Shown here piece after piece: positions 8,835-16,632 of a stretch of DNA of 64,000 bases. The stretch is taken from contig CAWKNX010000019.1 in assembly GCA_963851085.1 (NCBI GenBank), forward strand, positions 186,001 to 250,000, written 5' to 3'. The position numbers and the translations under genes were made by a program. Position 1 is the first letter of the stretch. Every line of letters begins with the position of its first letter. The stretch is from DATFVJ01 sp963851085 (lineage in GTDB: Bacteria; Actinomycetota; Actinomycetes; Streptosporangiales; Streptosporangiaceae). The notes under the pieces are model-generated. The model saw only the letters and a program-made list of their open reading frames with translations, was not told where the DNA came from and did not search any database.

Positions 8835-9953
8835 TCACCGCTGCGGAGCGCCGTGGTCACGGGTGTAGACCTCGAGGTCGGTGGCTTTGACGGTGAGCCA
8901 TACCTGGCTGCCCGGCCCCAGTGACAGGTCTGCTACCGCTGCGGGTGTGACGTCGACCAGGGCGGGTGGCTGTCCTGCCAGGTCGAGCCGCACCCGGTCG
9001 GCGAGCAGCGTCAGGCCCGCGACGCGTGCCTGCCAGGTGTTGCGGGCGCTGCTCGCGTTCGGTGGCTCGCTGCTGACGACGACCGCGGACGGGCGGACGG
9101 CAACGAGCACGTCGCCGTGCTGGCCGTGGTCGGGGACGACGAACCTCCCGCCCGCCGCCAGGGCCACCGCGGAACCGTCGGCGCGGCCGGCGTACAGGTT
9201 GAGCCCGACGAGCTTGGCCACGTATTCGGTCGCGGGCTGGCGGGCGACGCGGGCAGGTGTGCCTTCCTGGACGATCCGGCCCTCTTCGAGGACGAGCAGC
9301 CGGTCGGCGAGCACGAGCGCTTCGAGCGGGTCGTGCGTGACCAGCAGGCACGGCCCGGTGAAGTCGGCCAGGTGCCGCCTCAGTTCGGTCTGCACGTCCA
9401 GGCGGGTCCGCGCGTCCAGAGCTGACAGAGGCTCGTCGAGGAGCAGCAGCGCGGGTTCGCCGGCCAGGGCACGGGCCAGCGCCACCCGCTGCGCCTGCCC
9501 GCCGGACAGTCCGGCGGGCTTGCGGGCGGCGAGGCCGGTGAGGCCGAGCCGGTCGAGCCAGTAATAGGCGGCCGACCTGGCCGCCCCCTTGCCGAGGCCG
9601 CGGGCGCGGGGTGAGAAGGCGACGTTGTCCGCGACGCTCAGGTGCGGGAACAGCCGGTAGTCCTGGAACACGAAGCCGACCGGCCGCCCCGCGGCCTCGA
9701 CAAAGGCCCCGGTGCCCGCGTCGTCGATGACCTGCCCGGCGAGCACGATGCGGCCTGCTGCGACAGGGATCAGCCCGGCCAGCGCGCTGAGCAGGGTGGA
9801 CTTCCCGGCCCCGTTCGGCCCAAGCACGCCGAGCACCTGACCGGGCGCCGCGGTGAGGGCGGCCCTGAGGGTGAAGGCGCCGCGCCTGACCTCGGCGTCG
9901 ACGACGAGCCCGCCGCGGCCGTCGTGGGTCCGGGGGCCGGGCGGCTGGGTCAT
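8835..9953 (-). CDS. modC: Molybdate ABC transporter ATP-binding protein
   Basis: 372 residues. Walker A GPNGAGKST at 45-53, Q-loop FVFQDYRLFPHLSV, signature LSGGQAQRVALARAL, Walker B LLLLDEPLSALD, H-loop VTHDPLEAL, and a C-terminal TOBE/MOP-type domain (about 300-372). This is the energy-coupling subunit that imports molybdate together with ModB and ModA. The start ATG overlaps the modB stop (ATGA), so translation is coupled. It is the last gene of the modABC run on the minus strand and converges on the RNA methyltransferase gene. Confidence 0.9.
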   Translation of the reverse strand: MTQPPGPRTHDGRGGLVVDAEVRRGAFTLRAALTAAPGQVLGVLGPNGAGKSTLLSALAGLIPVAAGRIVLAGQVIDDAGTGAFVEAAGRPVGFVFQDYRLFPHLSVADNVAFSPRARGLGKGAARSAAYYWLDRLGLTGLAARKPAGLSGGQAQRVALARALAGEPALLLLDEPLSALDARTRLDVQTELRRHLADFTGPCLLVTHDPLEALVLADRLLVLEEGRIVQEGTPARVARQPATEYVAKLVGLNLYAGRADGSAVALAAGGRFVVPDHGQHGDVLVAVRPSAVVVSSEPPNASSARNTWQARVAGLTLLADRVRLDLAGQPPALVDVTPAAVADLSLGPGSQVWLTVKATDLEVYTRDHGAPQR

Positions 9954-10744
9954 GGCGCTACGCCGCCGCGCAGCCAGCGGTCCCGCAGGGAGACCAGCAC
10001 GATGACGGAGACAAGCAGCAGGACCAGGCTGAGCGCGATCGCCGCGTCGGGATCGTTCTCCAGCGCGTAGTACACGGCGACGGGCATGGTCTCGGTGCGC
10101 CCGGGGAAGCTGCCCGCGAAGGTGATCGTCGCACCGAACTCGCCCAGGGCCCGCGCCCAGCACAGGACGGCGCCCGCGCCAAGTGAGGGGGCGATCAGCG
10201 GCACGGTGACGCGGCGGAACACGGTCATCCGCGTCGCGCCCAGCGTGGCCGCCGCCTCCTCGAAGCCCTGATCGGCCGAGCGCAGCGCCCCTTCGACGGT
10301 GATGACGAGGAACGGCATCGCCACGAAGGTCTCGGCCATGATCACCGCAAGGGGCGTGAACGGGATCGTCAGCCCGAACCAGGAGTCCAGGTACCTGCCG
10401 ACCAGCCCGTCACGGCCAAACGCCAGCAGCAGCGCGACCCCGCCGACCACCGGCGGCAGCACCAGCGGCAGCGTCACAAGCGCGCGGAGCAGCCGTTGGC
10501 CGGGGAAACCAGCCCGGGCCAGTATCCACGCCAGCGGCACCCCGATGACCATTGAGATCACCGTGGCCGCCGACGCCGTCCACAGCGACAGCGTGAGGGC
10601 CTGGGTCGCGTCCGAGCCGCTCAGGACCGAGCCGAGCCTGCCCCAGGGGGCTCGGACGATCAGCCCGATCAGGGGCAGCACCAGGAAGGCGACCGCGACA
10701 AGCGCCGGCGCCGAGCAACGGCGCGGGCACCGACCTCGGGCCAC
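9950..10744 (-). CDS. modB: Molybdate ABC transporter permease (possible frameshift near the 5' end)
   Basis: 264 residues with about five or six membrane helices and the permease EAA loop (EEAAATLGATRMTVFRRV). GEFGATITFAGSF and the ending are typical of ModB. The frame opens at a GTG at 10744, with AGGGG only two bases before it. In the next frame a reading frame from a GTG at 10829 gives a plausible ModB N-terminus (TATERARRAARGG, then SVPAPLL) that would join the main frame around 10720-10735. Either the short GTG start is used, or one base is missing or extra there. It lies between modA and modC. Confidence 0.8.
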   Translation of the reverse strand: MARGRCPRRCSAPALVAVAFLVLPLIGLIVRAPWGRLGSVLSGSDATQALTLSLWTASAATVISMVIGVPLAWILARAGFPGQRLLRALVTLPLVLPPVVGGVALLLAFGRDGLVGRYLDSWFGLTIPFTPLAVIMAETFVAMPFLVITVEGALRSADQGFEEAAATLGATRMTVFRRVTVPLIAPSLGAGAVLCWARALGEFGATITFAGSFPGRTETMPVAVYYALENDPDAAIALSLVLLLVSVIVLVSLRDRWLRGGVAP

Positions 10745-10852
10745 CGCCCCTGGCGGCGCGGCGGGCTCGTTCGGTGGCCGTCAGCCGCGACGGCCTGGCG
10801 ACAGTGCCCACGGTGTCAGCCGTGGGCACGGTGTGGCCGCCCCGATCTGCCG

Positions 10853-11656
10853 TCAGGGCTTCTCGAAGCCGTCGGCAGCCAGCACGGCCAGGCCCGCGGG
10901 AGAGTCGACGTAGGCGGCGAAGGCCTGCGCGGTGGCGGCGTTGCCGCTCTTGCTGATCGGGGCGATCGGGTAGGCGGTCGAGGCGTTGAGGTTCGCCGGG
11001 ATCACGACACCCTTGACCTTGGCGCCCGCGGCCCGCACGTCGGTCACGTAGACCACGCCCGCGTCGACCGCGTCGAGTTCGACCTTGCTCAGGACCGACT
11101 TGACGTCAGGTTCGAGCGTGACGGGCTCGACGGTGACCTTGGCGTTGGCGAACACCTTCGCGGCGGTCGACCCGCACGGCACCTGCGGCTGGCACAGCGC
11201 GACCTTGACCGACGACTTCGCCAGGTCGGCGACCGACGTGACACCGGCGGGGTTGGCCGGGGGCACGGCGATCTCCATCACGTTGTTGGCGAACGTGACC
11301 GGATTGGACGCGTCGCCCGCGGTGACCACCTGCTGCATGTTCTTGGGGCTCGCCGACGCGAACACGTCGGCCGGCGCGCCGTTGATGATCTGGGTGGCCA
11401 GGGCGGAGCTCGCACCGAAGCTGAACGTCACCTTCACCCCCGGATGGGCGGCCTCGAACTGCTTTCCGAGCGTGGTGAAGGCCTCTTGCAGCGACGCCGC
11501 GGCGAACACGGTGATCGATTCCGACAGCGAGGCGGAACTGCTCGCACTCGCTGACGAAGACGGGCTGCTGGAACTGCCGCCTGACCCGCAGCCAGCCACG
11601 GCGAACGCGGTGATCCCGAGCCCGGCGGCGATAAGGGTGAGCGCGGAACGGCGCAT
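10853..11656 (-). CDS. modA: Molybdate-binding lipoprotein
   Basis: 267 residues with a lipoprotein signal peptide whose lipobox VAGC places the lipidated Cys at position 23, a Ser-rich linker, and then the periplasmic-binding fold of ModA: ITVFAAASLQEAFTTLG, FSFGASSALATQI, GAPADVFASASPKNM and DAVDAGVVYVTDV. It captures molybdate or tungstate outside the membrane and delivers it to ModBC. The ATG at 11656 has AGGAG upstream; the longer open frame to 11878 is not used. It is the first gene of modABC, and lies behind the regulator gene on the same strand. Confidence 0.92.
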   Translation of the reverse strand: MRRSALTLIAAGLGITAFAVAGCGSGGSSSSPSSSASASSSASLSESITVFAAASLQEAFTTLGKQFEAAHPGVKVTFSFGASSALATQIINGAPADVFASASPKNMQQVVTAGDASNPVTFANNVMEIAVPPANPAGVTSVADLAKSSVKVALCQPQVPCGSTAAKVFANAKVTVEPVTLEPDVKSVLSKVELDAVDAGVVYVTDVRAAGAKVKGVVIPANLNASTAYPIAPISKSGNAATAQAFAAYVDSPAGLAVLAADGFEKP

Positions 11657-11714
11657 TGTGACTCCTAGGTTGAGTCTGCCCGGCAGGCAGATCTTGGGGG
11701 CCGCTGGGACTGTG

Positions 11715-12173
11715 CTAGCCGGGGGCGGACGACCCCCCGGGACCCCCACGCAGACCCGCTGGTGAGTCCCGCCGCGGAATCTCGACGGCCACGTTCGTCG
11801 CCTTGACAGCGGCGACCGCGAGCACGCCAGGCTCCAGGCCGAGTTCGTCGGCGGCCTCGCGGCTGAGCAGCGAAACAAACCTGTGCGGCCCCGCCTGAAT
11901 CTCCACCTGGGCCATCACGGTGTCGCGCACCACCCGGGTGACCAGGCCGCAGAACCGGTTGCGCATCGACTGGGCGGATACCTCGCCGCCATCCGCAGGA
12001 CCGGCCGACTCGGCGCGCTCCTGGGCGAACCTGGCCAGCGCCACGCCGTCCACGGCCAGCCGGCCGGACGGGTCCGTGGTCTGCTCGATCCGGCCCCCGT
12101 CGGCCCAGCGGCGCACGGTGTCGTAGCTGACCCCGAGCAGGTCCGCGGCTTCCTTGATCCGGAATGTCGGCAT
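11715..12173 (-). CDS. HTH-TOBE molybdate-responsive regulator
   Basis: 152 residues. Residues 1-50 form a MerR/excisionase-type helix-turn-helix (IKEAADLLGVSYDTVRRWA), and residues ~68-135 a MOP/TOBE domain (MRNRFCGLVTRVVRDTVMAQ, then EAADELGLEPGVLAVAAVKAT) that binds oxyanions in related proteins. This layout equals the ModE-like 'molybdopterin-binding' regulators of actinomycetes. It lies 58 bp before modA on the same strand and probably represses or tunes modABC by molybdate level. The C-terminal PAGLRGGPGGS tail is unlikely to be structured. Confidence 0.85.
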   Translation of the reverse strand: MPTFRIKEAADLLGVSYDTVRRWADGGRIEQTTDPSGRLAVDGVALARFAQERAESAGPADGGEVSAQSMRNRFCGLVTRVVRDTVMAQVEIQAGPHRFVSLLSREAADELGLEPGVLAVAAVKATNVAVEIPRRDSPAGLRGGPGGSSAPG

Positions 12174-12350
12174 CCTGCGACTTTAACGCAAATGCGGCCA
12201 CAGAGAGACCACGGGTGGCGCATCCGCCTCAGTTATGCCTCGCGCGGGACGCATCTGTGCCCTGCCGTTTCCCCCGCTGGCCCGTGGCGAGCTTGGCGAC
12301 AGGAGGCCGGGCGGCACCGCCAGTTTGGCCGATCTTCGATTTGGCCCCGG

Positions 12351-12560
12351 TCAGTCGCCGGTCGCCAGGATCACGTCTGACGCCTTGATCACGGCGGTGA
12401 CCTCGCTGCCCTCGGCCAGGCCGAGCTGGTGGACGGCTTCGACGGTGATCGAGGCCACCAGACGCACCCCGCCCGCGTCCAGTTCGACGTTGGCGATGGC
12501 TTCCCCGGCGTTGATGCCGGTGACCCGGGCCGGGATCTGGTTCCGCGCGCTCAGCGGCAT
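12351..12560 (-). CDS. Molbindin (single MOP/TOBE domain)
   Basis: 69 residues that consist of one MOP domain: MPLSARNQIPARVTGINAGE, NVELDAGG, LGLAEGSEVTAVIKASDVILA. Family knowledge: molbindins assemble into ring-like hexamers that store molybdate in the cytosol. It stands first in the minus-strand molybdate block, 177 bp before the HTH-TOBE regulator. Both carry the same domain, so one may derive from the other. Confidence 0.85.
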   Translation of the reverse strand: MPLSARNQIPARVTGINAGEAIANVELDAGGVRLVASITVEAVHQLGLAEGSEVTAVIKASDVILATGD

Positions 12561-12666
12561 GACTCGGACTCCCCAATGCGATCGGCGGTGCTGCGGATCC
12601 TCACGCTAGCCCCCCCGGCCGCCCGCAGGGCCGCACCCGTCATCCGCGCGGCGTGCCACCCCCGCG

Positions 12667-12805
12667 GTGGTGGCGCGGAAGGTGCGTGAGCGGGCCAGGA
12701 TCGTGGCATCGGCGATGCTCGAGGCGGCGGCCGACGACCTGGAATGGACCGGCGGGTGCCGCTCACCCCGGCCAACGTGTGGTCCGCCATCCAGGGCCGC
12801 TCGCT
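12667..12805 (+). pseudogene. CoxL-like molybdenum hydroxylase remnant
   Basis: From 12667 the frame reads VVARKVRERARIVASAMLEA and DDLEW, which matches the segment of the large subunit of aerobic CO dehydrogenase-like enzymes (CoxL/XDH family) in which RKVREKA...LE...DLEW is conserved. From 12753 another frame reads RVPLTPANVWSAIQGRS, like the C-terminal end of the same family. So two distant parts of the gene appear fused by an internal deletion, with no working frame. These enzymes need the molybdenum cofactor, which fits the neighbouring molybdate genes. Confidence 0.5.
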
Positions 12806-12910
12806 CCGCACCGACTTGGCGATCACTTGAGCTGGTTGGCCTTGGCGGCCCGGCAGCGGCCTGGACCCCCCCCCCGACGCCGGGGCCGCCGGGTACCGCA
12901 GAATGTGTAT

Positions 12911-13780
12911 ATGCCCGTTCACGCCGCGCGGCGACTGTGGCTGAGCCTGGAGACCCTGCACGATGTCGTGTACTTCGCCCCGGCAGTTCGTGATGCCGGC
13001 GTCGGCCTCGGGTTGCGCGGATTCTGGATGACCTACTTCGCGTTCCGCGCGGCGCCGCTTGGGCCGGTGGGACCCGCGGCTGTCATCGCTGCTTTCGCCG
13101 GTTTCCACCCCGATATGGTCGGCCGGGCGCTGCCAGACGCGTGGTCACGCGCCACGCCGCAGGCGTGCCTGACAGCGCGGGCCGAAGTGTCGGCCGGAGC
13201 ACTCCGCGAAGCCGGCGCCGATCCGGCCGACTGCCGTGCGGCCGCTGGGATGCTGGCACCGGTGGCGGCAGCGGCCGACGCCACGGGGCGTCCTCTGTTT
13301 GCCGCCAACGCGACGGTGCCGCTGCCGGATGATCCGGTCGCTGCGCTGTGGCAGGTGGCGACCACGTTGCGCGAGCACCGCGGCGACGGCCACGTCGCTG
13401 CGCTGGTCGCGGCCGGGGTCAGCGGGATCCAAGCACACCTGCTCCAGGTCGCGACGGGCCGCTTCCCCGGTGAGGTGATCCGCAATGCGCGGGGGTGGAC
13501 CGAGCAGGACTGGGCCGATGCGGCCGCGCGGTTGCGAGAGTTCGGGCTGCTGACGGAGGACGCGGCGCCCCTGCTGACAAAGCCGGGCCGTGCGTTGCTG
13601 GCCGACATCGAGACCCGCACCGATCACGCGGCGTGGGTGGGTGGCCTTGCCGCACTCGGCGAACCCGCGGTCGACGAGGTGGTATCGATACTGCGCGCCT
13701 CGGTCGACGCGGTCCGCGCATCGGGCCTGCTGCCCGCCGTCAACCCGACGGGTCTTCCGGTCCAGGCGGAGACGGTGTGA
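12911..13780 (+). CDS. SCO6745-like conserved protein
   Basis: 289 residues beginning MPVHAARRLWLSLETLHDVV. The helical N-terminal half and a winged-helix-like C-terminal half (WTEQDWADAAARLREFGLL, then LTKPGRALLADIETRTD) match a family common in actinomycetes and annotated as SCO6745-like. Its role is unknown. The C-terminal part resembles MarR-type modules. No metal or catalytic motif is evident. The ATG at 12911 was taken because the family starts at this motif; there is no strong ribosome-binding site. It may not be cotranscribed with the CoxL remnant. Confidence 0.7.
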   Translation: MPVHAARRLWLSLETLHDVVYFAPAVRDAGVGLGLRGFWMTYFAFRAAPLGPVGPAAVIAAFAGFHPDMVGRALPDAWSRATPQACLTARAEVSAGALREAGADPADCRAAAGMLAPVAAAADATGRPLFAANATVPLPDDPVAALWQVATTLREHRGDGHVAALVAAGVSGIQAHLLQVATGRFPGEVIRNARGWTEQDWADAAARLREFGLLTEDAAPLLTKPGRALLADIETRTDHAAWVGGLAALGEPAVDEVVSILRASVDAVRASGLLPAVNPTGLPVQAETV

Positions 13781-13785
13781 CGGGG

Positions 13786-14040
13786 CTATTCGTGGTGAGC
13801 CCGATGATGATCTTCATTCCCGGTGGATGGCGGTGCCGGGATGGGCGCGACGAGCGCCTGAAGCGCGATGGCGGCCACGCCGTCCTCGAGGCGATCTCGA
13901 TCTGGCATGGCGGCGGCACGGAAGGGCCGGGCGGACAGGACCGAAAGCAGCAGCCATGCGGCCGGGGCCCCCGCCACCCTGAAGATTTCCGCAGCGGCGA
14001 TGCCTCCGCCGACGGCAGGGGTACGCGGGGTCTTGGTCAT
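13786..14040 (-). CDS. Hypothetical protein, 84 aa
   Basis: A short frame with a hydrophobic middle (EIFRVAGAPAAWLLLSVLSA) that could be one membrane helix. AGGA lies about 8 bp before the ATG at 14040. It is not recognised and could be a chance ORF in the gap between the SCO6745-like gene and the acyl-CoA dehydrogenase gene. Confidence 0.25.
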   Translation of the reverse strand: MTKTPRTPAVGGGIAAAEIFRVAGAPAAWLLLSVLSARPFRAAAMPDRDRLEDGVAAIALQALVAPIPAPPSTGNEDHHRAHHE

Positions 14041-14200
14041 GGACAGAATCCTGCGGCAGGCGGGCCCGCGCCGCCCAGGGATAACGCCCCGTCACCGCCC
14101 TGTCAGCGCCCTGACGTTGCCCCCCGTCGCTCCCGGGCACGACTTACCTGTTGTTCACCTTGAAAAGGCGGGTAGCGACGGTTGCGTACGGCCTGGCCGA

Positions 14201-15214
14201 TCAGGGCGCTGGCGGGGGGTTCAGGCGGTGCAGCAGCGCCTGTTTGATGCCCGGCCGGGACGCGAACACGAGCAGGAAAAGCGCTTCCCTGGCAAGTTTC
14301 TGGGCGTGCTGGCCGAGCAAGATAGCGCGGCTGCCCGTGGTGGCCACCAAAGTAGTGGCCGCGCGGGCGGCGAGCGCCGATGCCTGCGCCCGGGCGTCCG
14401 GCAACTCCTGCGCGGTTGCCGTGTCCAGCCGTGCCCGGCAGGCGGCGAGTTCGGCATCAAGCGGCCCGGGCCCGAGCAGCGTGGCGCACCGGCTGGCCAG
14501 GCCGAGGGCGAGCGAGCCGTTCATCCGCAGCCCTTCGGCGTCGGCCCGCGCCCACGCTGAATAGTCCTGGGTGCCGATCATCCGGGCGGCCGGCACCGGA
14601 TGCCCCGTGAACCTGACCGTCACCGTGTTGCTCGCGGATACCGCGACCATCCGCAGTGGTTCGGCCACCAGCGTCCCCGACTCCCTGGCGTCCAGCAGCG
14701 CCCAGACCAGGGTGTCACCGTCGCGGGCGGCCACCGCGAGCACGTCCACCATGCCCCAGCCGGTCACCCACGGCGAGTAGCCGTCCAGGACATAGCCGCC
14801 CGAGGTTCGGCGTGCCACCAGTGCCGGCGTCCCCGGCAGCGTGCCGCCCAGGGCCACCCCGGCACGGCGCTCGCCGGTGACCAGGCGAGGCAGCCAGTCC
14901 CGCCGCAACTGGGCCGACTGCCCACACGCCAGCCGCCTCACGACCCCGTGATGCTGCATCCACACGAACGTGGTGCACAGGCACGCCGAGGCGAACGTCT
15001 CCACAATCGCGAACAGGGCCGCCGAACCCATCCCGGGGCCGCCAAGATCGGGTGGCGCGGCGATGCCGTAGAAACCCTCCCCAGCCAGCAGATCCAGGTG
15101 CCCGGCCGGCACCACCCCGGCCGCCTCGACCGCCAGGGTGGCAGGAAACAACACAGTCTCCGCGATCTCCCGAGCCCGTGCGAGCATGTCCCCAGCCGCG
15201 TCGCCGCCCGTCAT
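14201..15214 (-). CDS. Acyl-CoA dehydrogenase family protein
   Basis: 337 residues, a little shorter than the usual ~380. Visible features: the N-terminal helical domain (LLAGEGFYGIAAPPDLGGPG), the central beta domain with YVLDGYSPWVTGWGMVDVLA, and a C-terminal helical bundle ending GSRAILLGQHAQKLAREALF. The FAD-binding contacts in the middle domain look intact, whereas I cannot identify the catalytic Glu with certainty. It may act on acyl-CoA or be a flavin monooxygenase of the same fold. Start ATG at 15214 has no clear ribosome-binding site. Confidence 0.75.
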   Translation of the reverse strand: MTGGDAAGDMLARAREIAETVLFPATLAVEAAGVVPAGHLDLLAGEGFYGIAAPPDLGGPGMGSAALFAIVETFASACLCTTFVWMQHHGVVRRLACGQSAQLRRDWLPRLVTGERRAGVALGGTLPGTPALVARRTSGGYVLDGYSPWVTGWGMVDVLAVAARDGDTLVWALLDARESGTLVAEPLRMVAVSASNTVTVRFTGHPVPAARMIGTQDYSAWARADAEGLRMNGSLALGLASRCATLLGPGPLDAELAACRARLDTATAQELPDARAQASALAARAATTLVATTGSRAILLGQHAQKLAREALFLLVFASRPGIKQALLHRLNPPPAP

Positions 15215-15362
15215 GGCAGGTCAGAATACCGCCAGCACCGCGCGCATCGCCGCTGTGACCCAGGCCGCCGAGGTGCCGGACCTCGTTACCGCTCCCCGCT
15301 CGAGGCTGTTGCGGCCGCCCTGCCAAACTGCCCCGCGGATAGTGGTGGGCGGCGCTCATGGT

Positions 15363-16274
15363 CTATCGATGGGTTTGCACGGTGAGGATCACTGCTGCCG
15401 CGAGGATCGCCGCGCCCACGGCCCCGGTGGCGCCGAGCCGGTCGCCGAGTATCAGCGCCGCGAGGACGGCGCCGGTGAGCGGTTCCAGCAGCGCCAGCAG
15501 CGCGGCGGTGCTGGCTGCGACGGTGCGCAGGCCGCGGAAGTACAGCGTGTAGGCGACCGCTGTCGGGCCCGCGCCCAGCGCGATCAGCAGGCCAATGCTG
15601 GTGGGGGCAGGTGTGAAGCTGAGCCCGGTGATGGCCGCTGCCAACGGCAGCAGTGCGAGCCCGCCGACGGTGAACCCGAATCCGGTAAGGGTCAGGTCGT
15701 CCAGTCCGGGTACGGGCCTGGCCCCGATCAGGGTGACCGCGGCGAAGCCGGCGGCCGCGAGCACGGCCATACCCGCGCTGGCGGCCACCGCGGTCTCGGA
15801 GAATCCACCGGAAGGCACGCCCACCAGCAGGCCAAGGCCGGTCAGCGCGAGGCAGTTGGTCCCGACCGCGAGCGGGCCGATCCTGCGCCGGCGCACGACC
15901 CGGTCCACGACCAGCACGATGACTGGGGCGCTGCCGATGGTGATGAGGGTGGCCAGGCTGACCGATGTCAGGGCCACCGCTGTGAAGTAGCAGCTCTGAA
16001 ACAGCGCGGCCAGCGAGCCGATTGAGACGATGCGGGTCCAGGCAGCCCGGCCGGTGGGCCAGCGCCTGCCGGTCAGCGCAAGCCAACCGACGATCAGCGC
16101 GCCGCCGACGGTGAGCCGGTACGCGGCCACAGCCATCGCGGCAAGGCCGGCGGTCCGGCTCAGCAGGCTGCCGGTCAGACCACCGGTGCCCCACAACAGT
16201 CCGGACAGCGCAAGGTAGATCAGGCCGGCGCGCGGACGGCGGGCAGCCGCGGGCGCAGTCGTGGATACAAGCAT
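15363..16274 (-). CDS. EamA/DMT-family transporter
   Basis: 303 residues with about ten hydrophobic helices in two EamA repeats; typical pieces are LSGLLWGTGGLTGSLL near the start, SYFTAVALTSVSLATLI-like sequence in repeat 1 and AYTLYFRGLRTVAASTAALL with LLEPLTGAVLAALILGDRLG in repeat 2. It is an inner-membrane exporter of small metabolites or amino acids of the RhaT/YdcZ type. ATG 16274 has AGGAG nine bases upstream. A GC hairpin (16386-16405) lies in its leader. Confidence 0.85.
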   Translation of the reverse strand: MLVSTTAPAAARRPRAGLIYLALSGLLWGTGGLTGSLLSRTAGLAAMAVAAYRLTVGGALIVGWLALTGRRWPTGRAAWTRIVSIGSLAALFQSCYFTAVALTSVSLATLITIGSAPVIVLVVDRVVRRRRIGPLAVGTNCLALTGLGLLVGVPSGGFSETAVAASAGMAVLAAAGFAAVTLIGARPVPGLDDLTLTGFGFTVGGLALLPLAAAITGLSFTPAPTSIGLLIALGAGPTAVAYTLYFRGLRTVAASTAALLALLEPLTGAVLAALILGDRLGATGAVGAAILAAAVILTVQTHR

Positions 16275-16632
16275 GAAAGATCGCTCCTGCGACGAGAAGG
16301 GGAAGGTCGCGGAAGCGGGGCGCACCAGACTCGCCCGCATGCGGACGGCGCGTCAGCTCACTCGGCTCGACGCGCTCGGGCTACTGCCCCGCTCAGGAGC
16401 GGGGCGGAGGGGTGACCGGAAACCACTGATGCACACCGGGCATCTTACCTCGGGCGCGCGTCGGGACGACGTCCTCCGCCCCGTACTTCGCGAGGCGCCA
16501 TGAGCTTGCCGCCGCAGGCGGCACCATGGGCGCGTTCACGCGGTCGATCGAGGCTCGGGAACTGACAGGAAATAACATCGGGCAGGGGGCCCCTCAATGC
16601 GGTGGATCCCGGTAGGGCCCGCCGAACTGCGG
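16275..16632. other. Intergenic region with a GC hairpin
   Basis: No gene is supported. It contains the upstream region of the EamA gene, including the hairpin at 16386-16405. The remaining bases show no recognised element. Confidence 0.5.
16386..16405. terminator. Perfect 9-bp GC hairpin
   Basis: gccccgctc-ag-gagcggggc forms a 9-bp stem. It sits about 110 bp before the EamA start. It could end transcription from outside or act as a leader hairpin of the transporter gene. There is no U-run. Confidence 0.4.

Noticed and set aside
12174..12350. Molybdenum-cofactor riboswitch between molbindin and regulator
   Set aside because: No conserved elements of that RNA were seen, and protein regulators explain control sufficiently.
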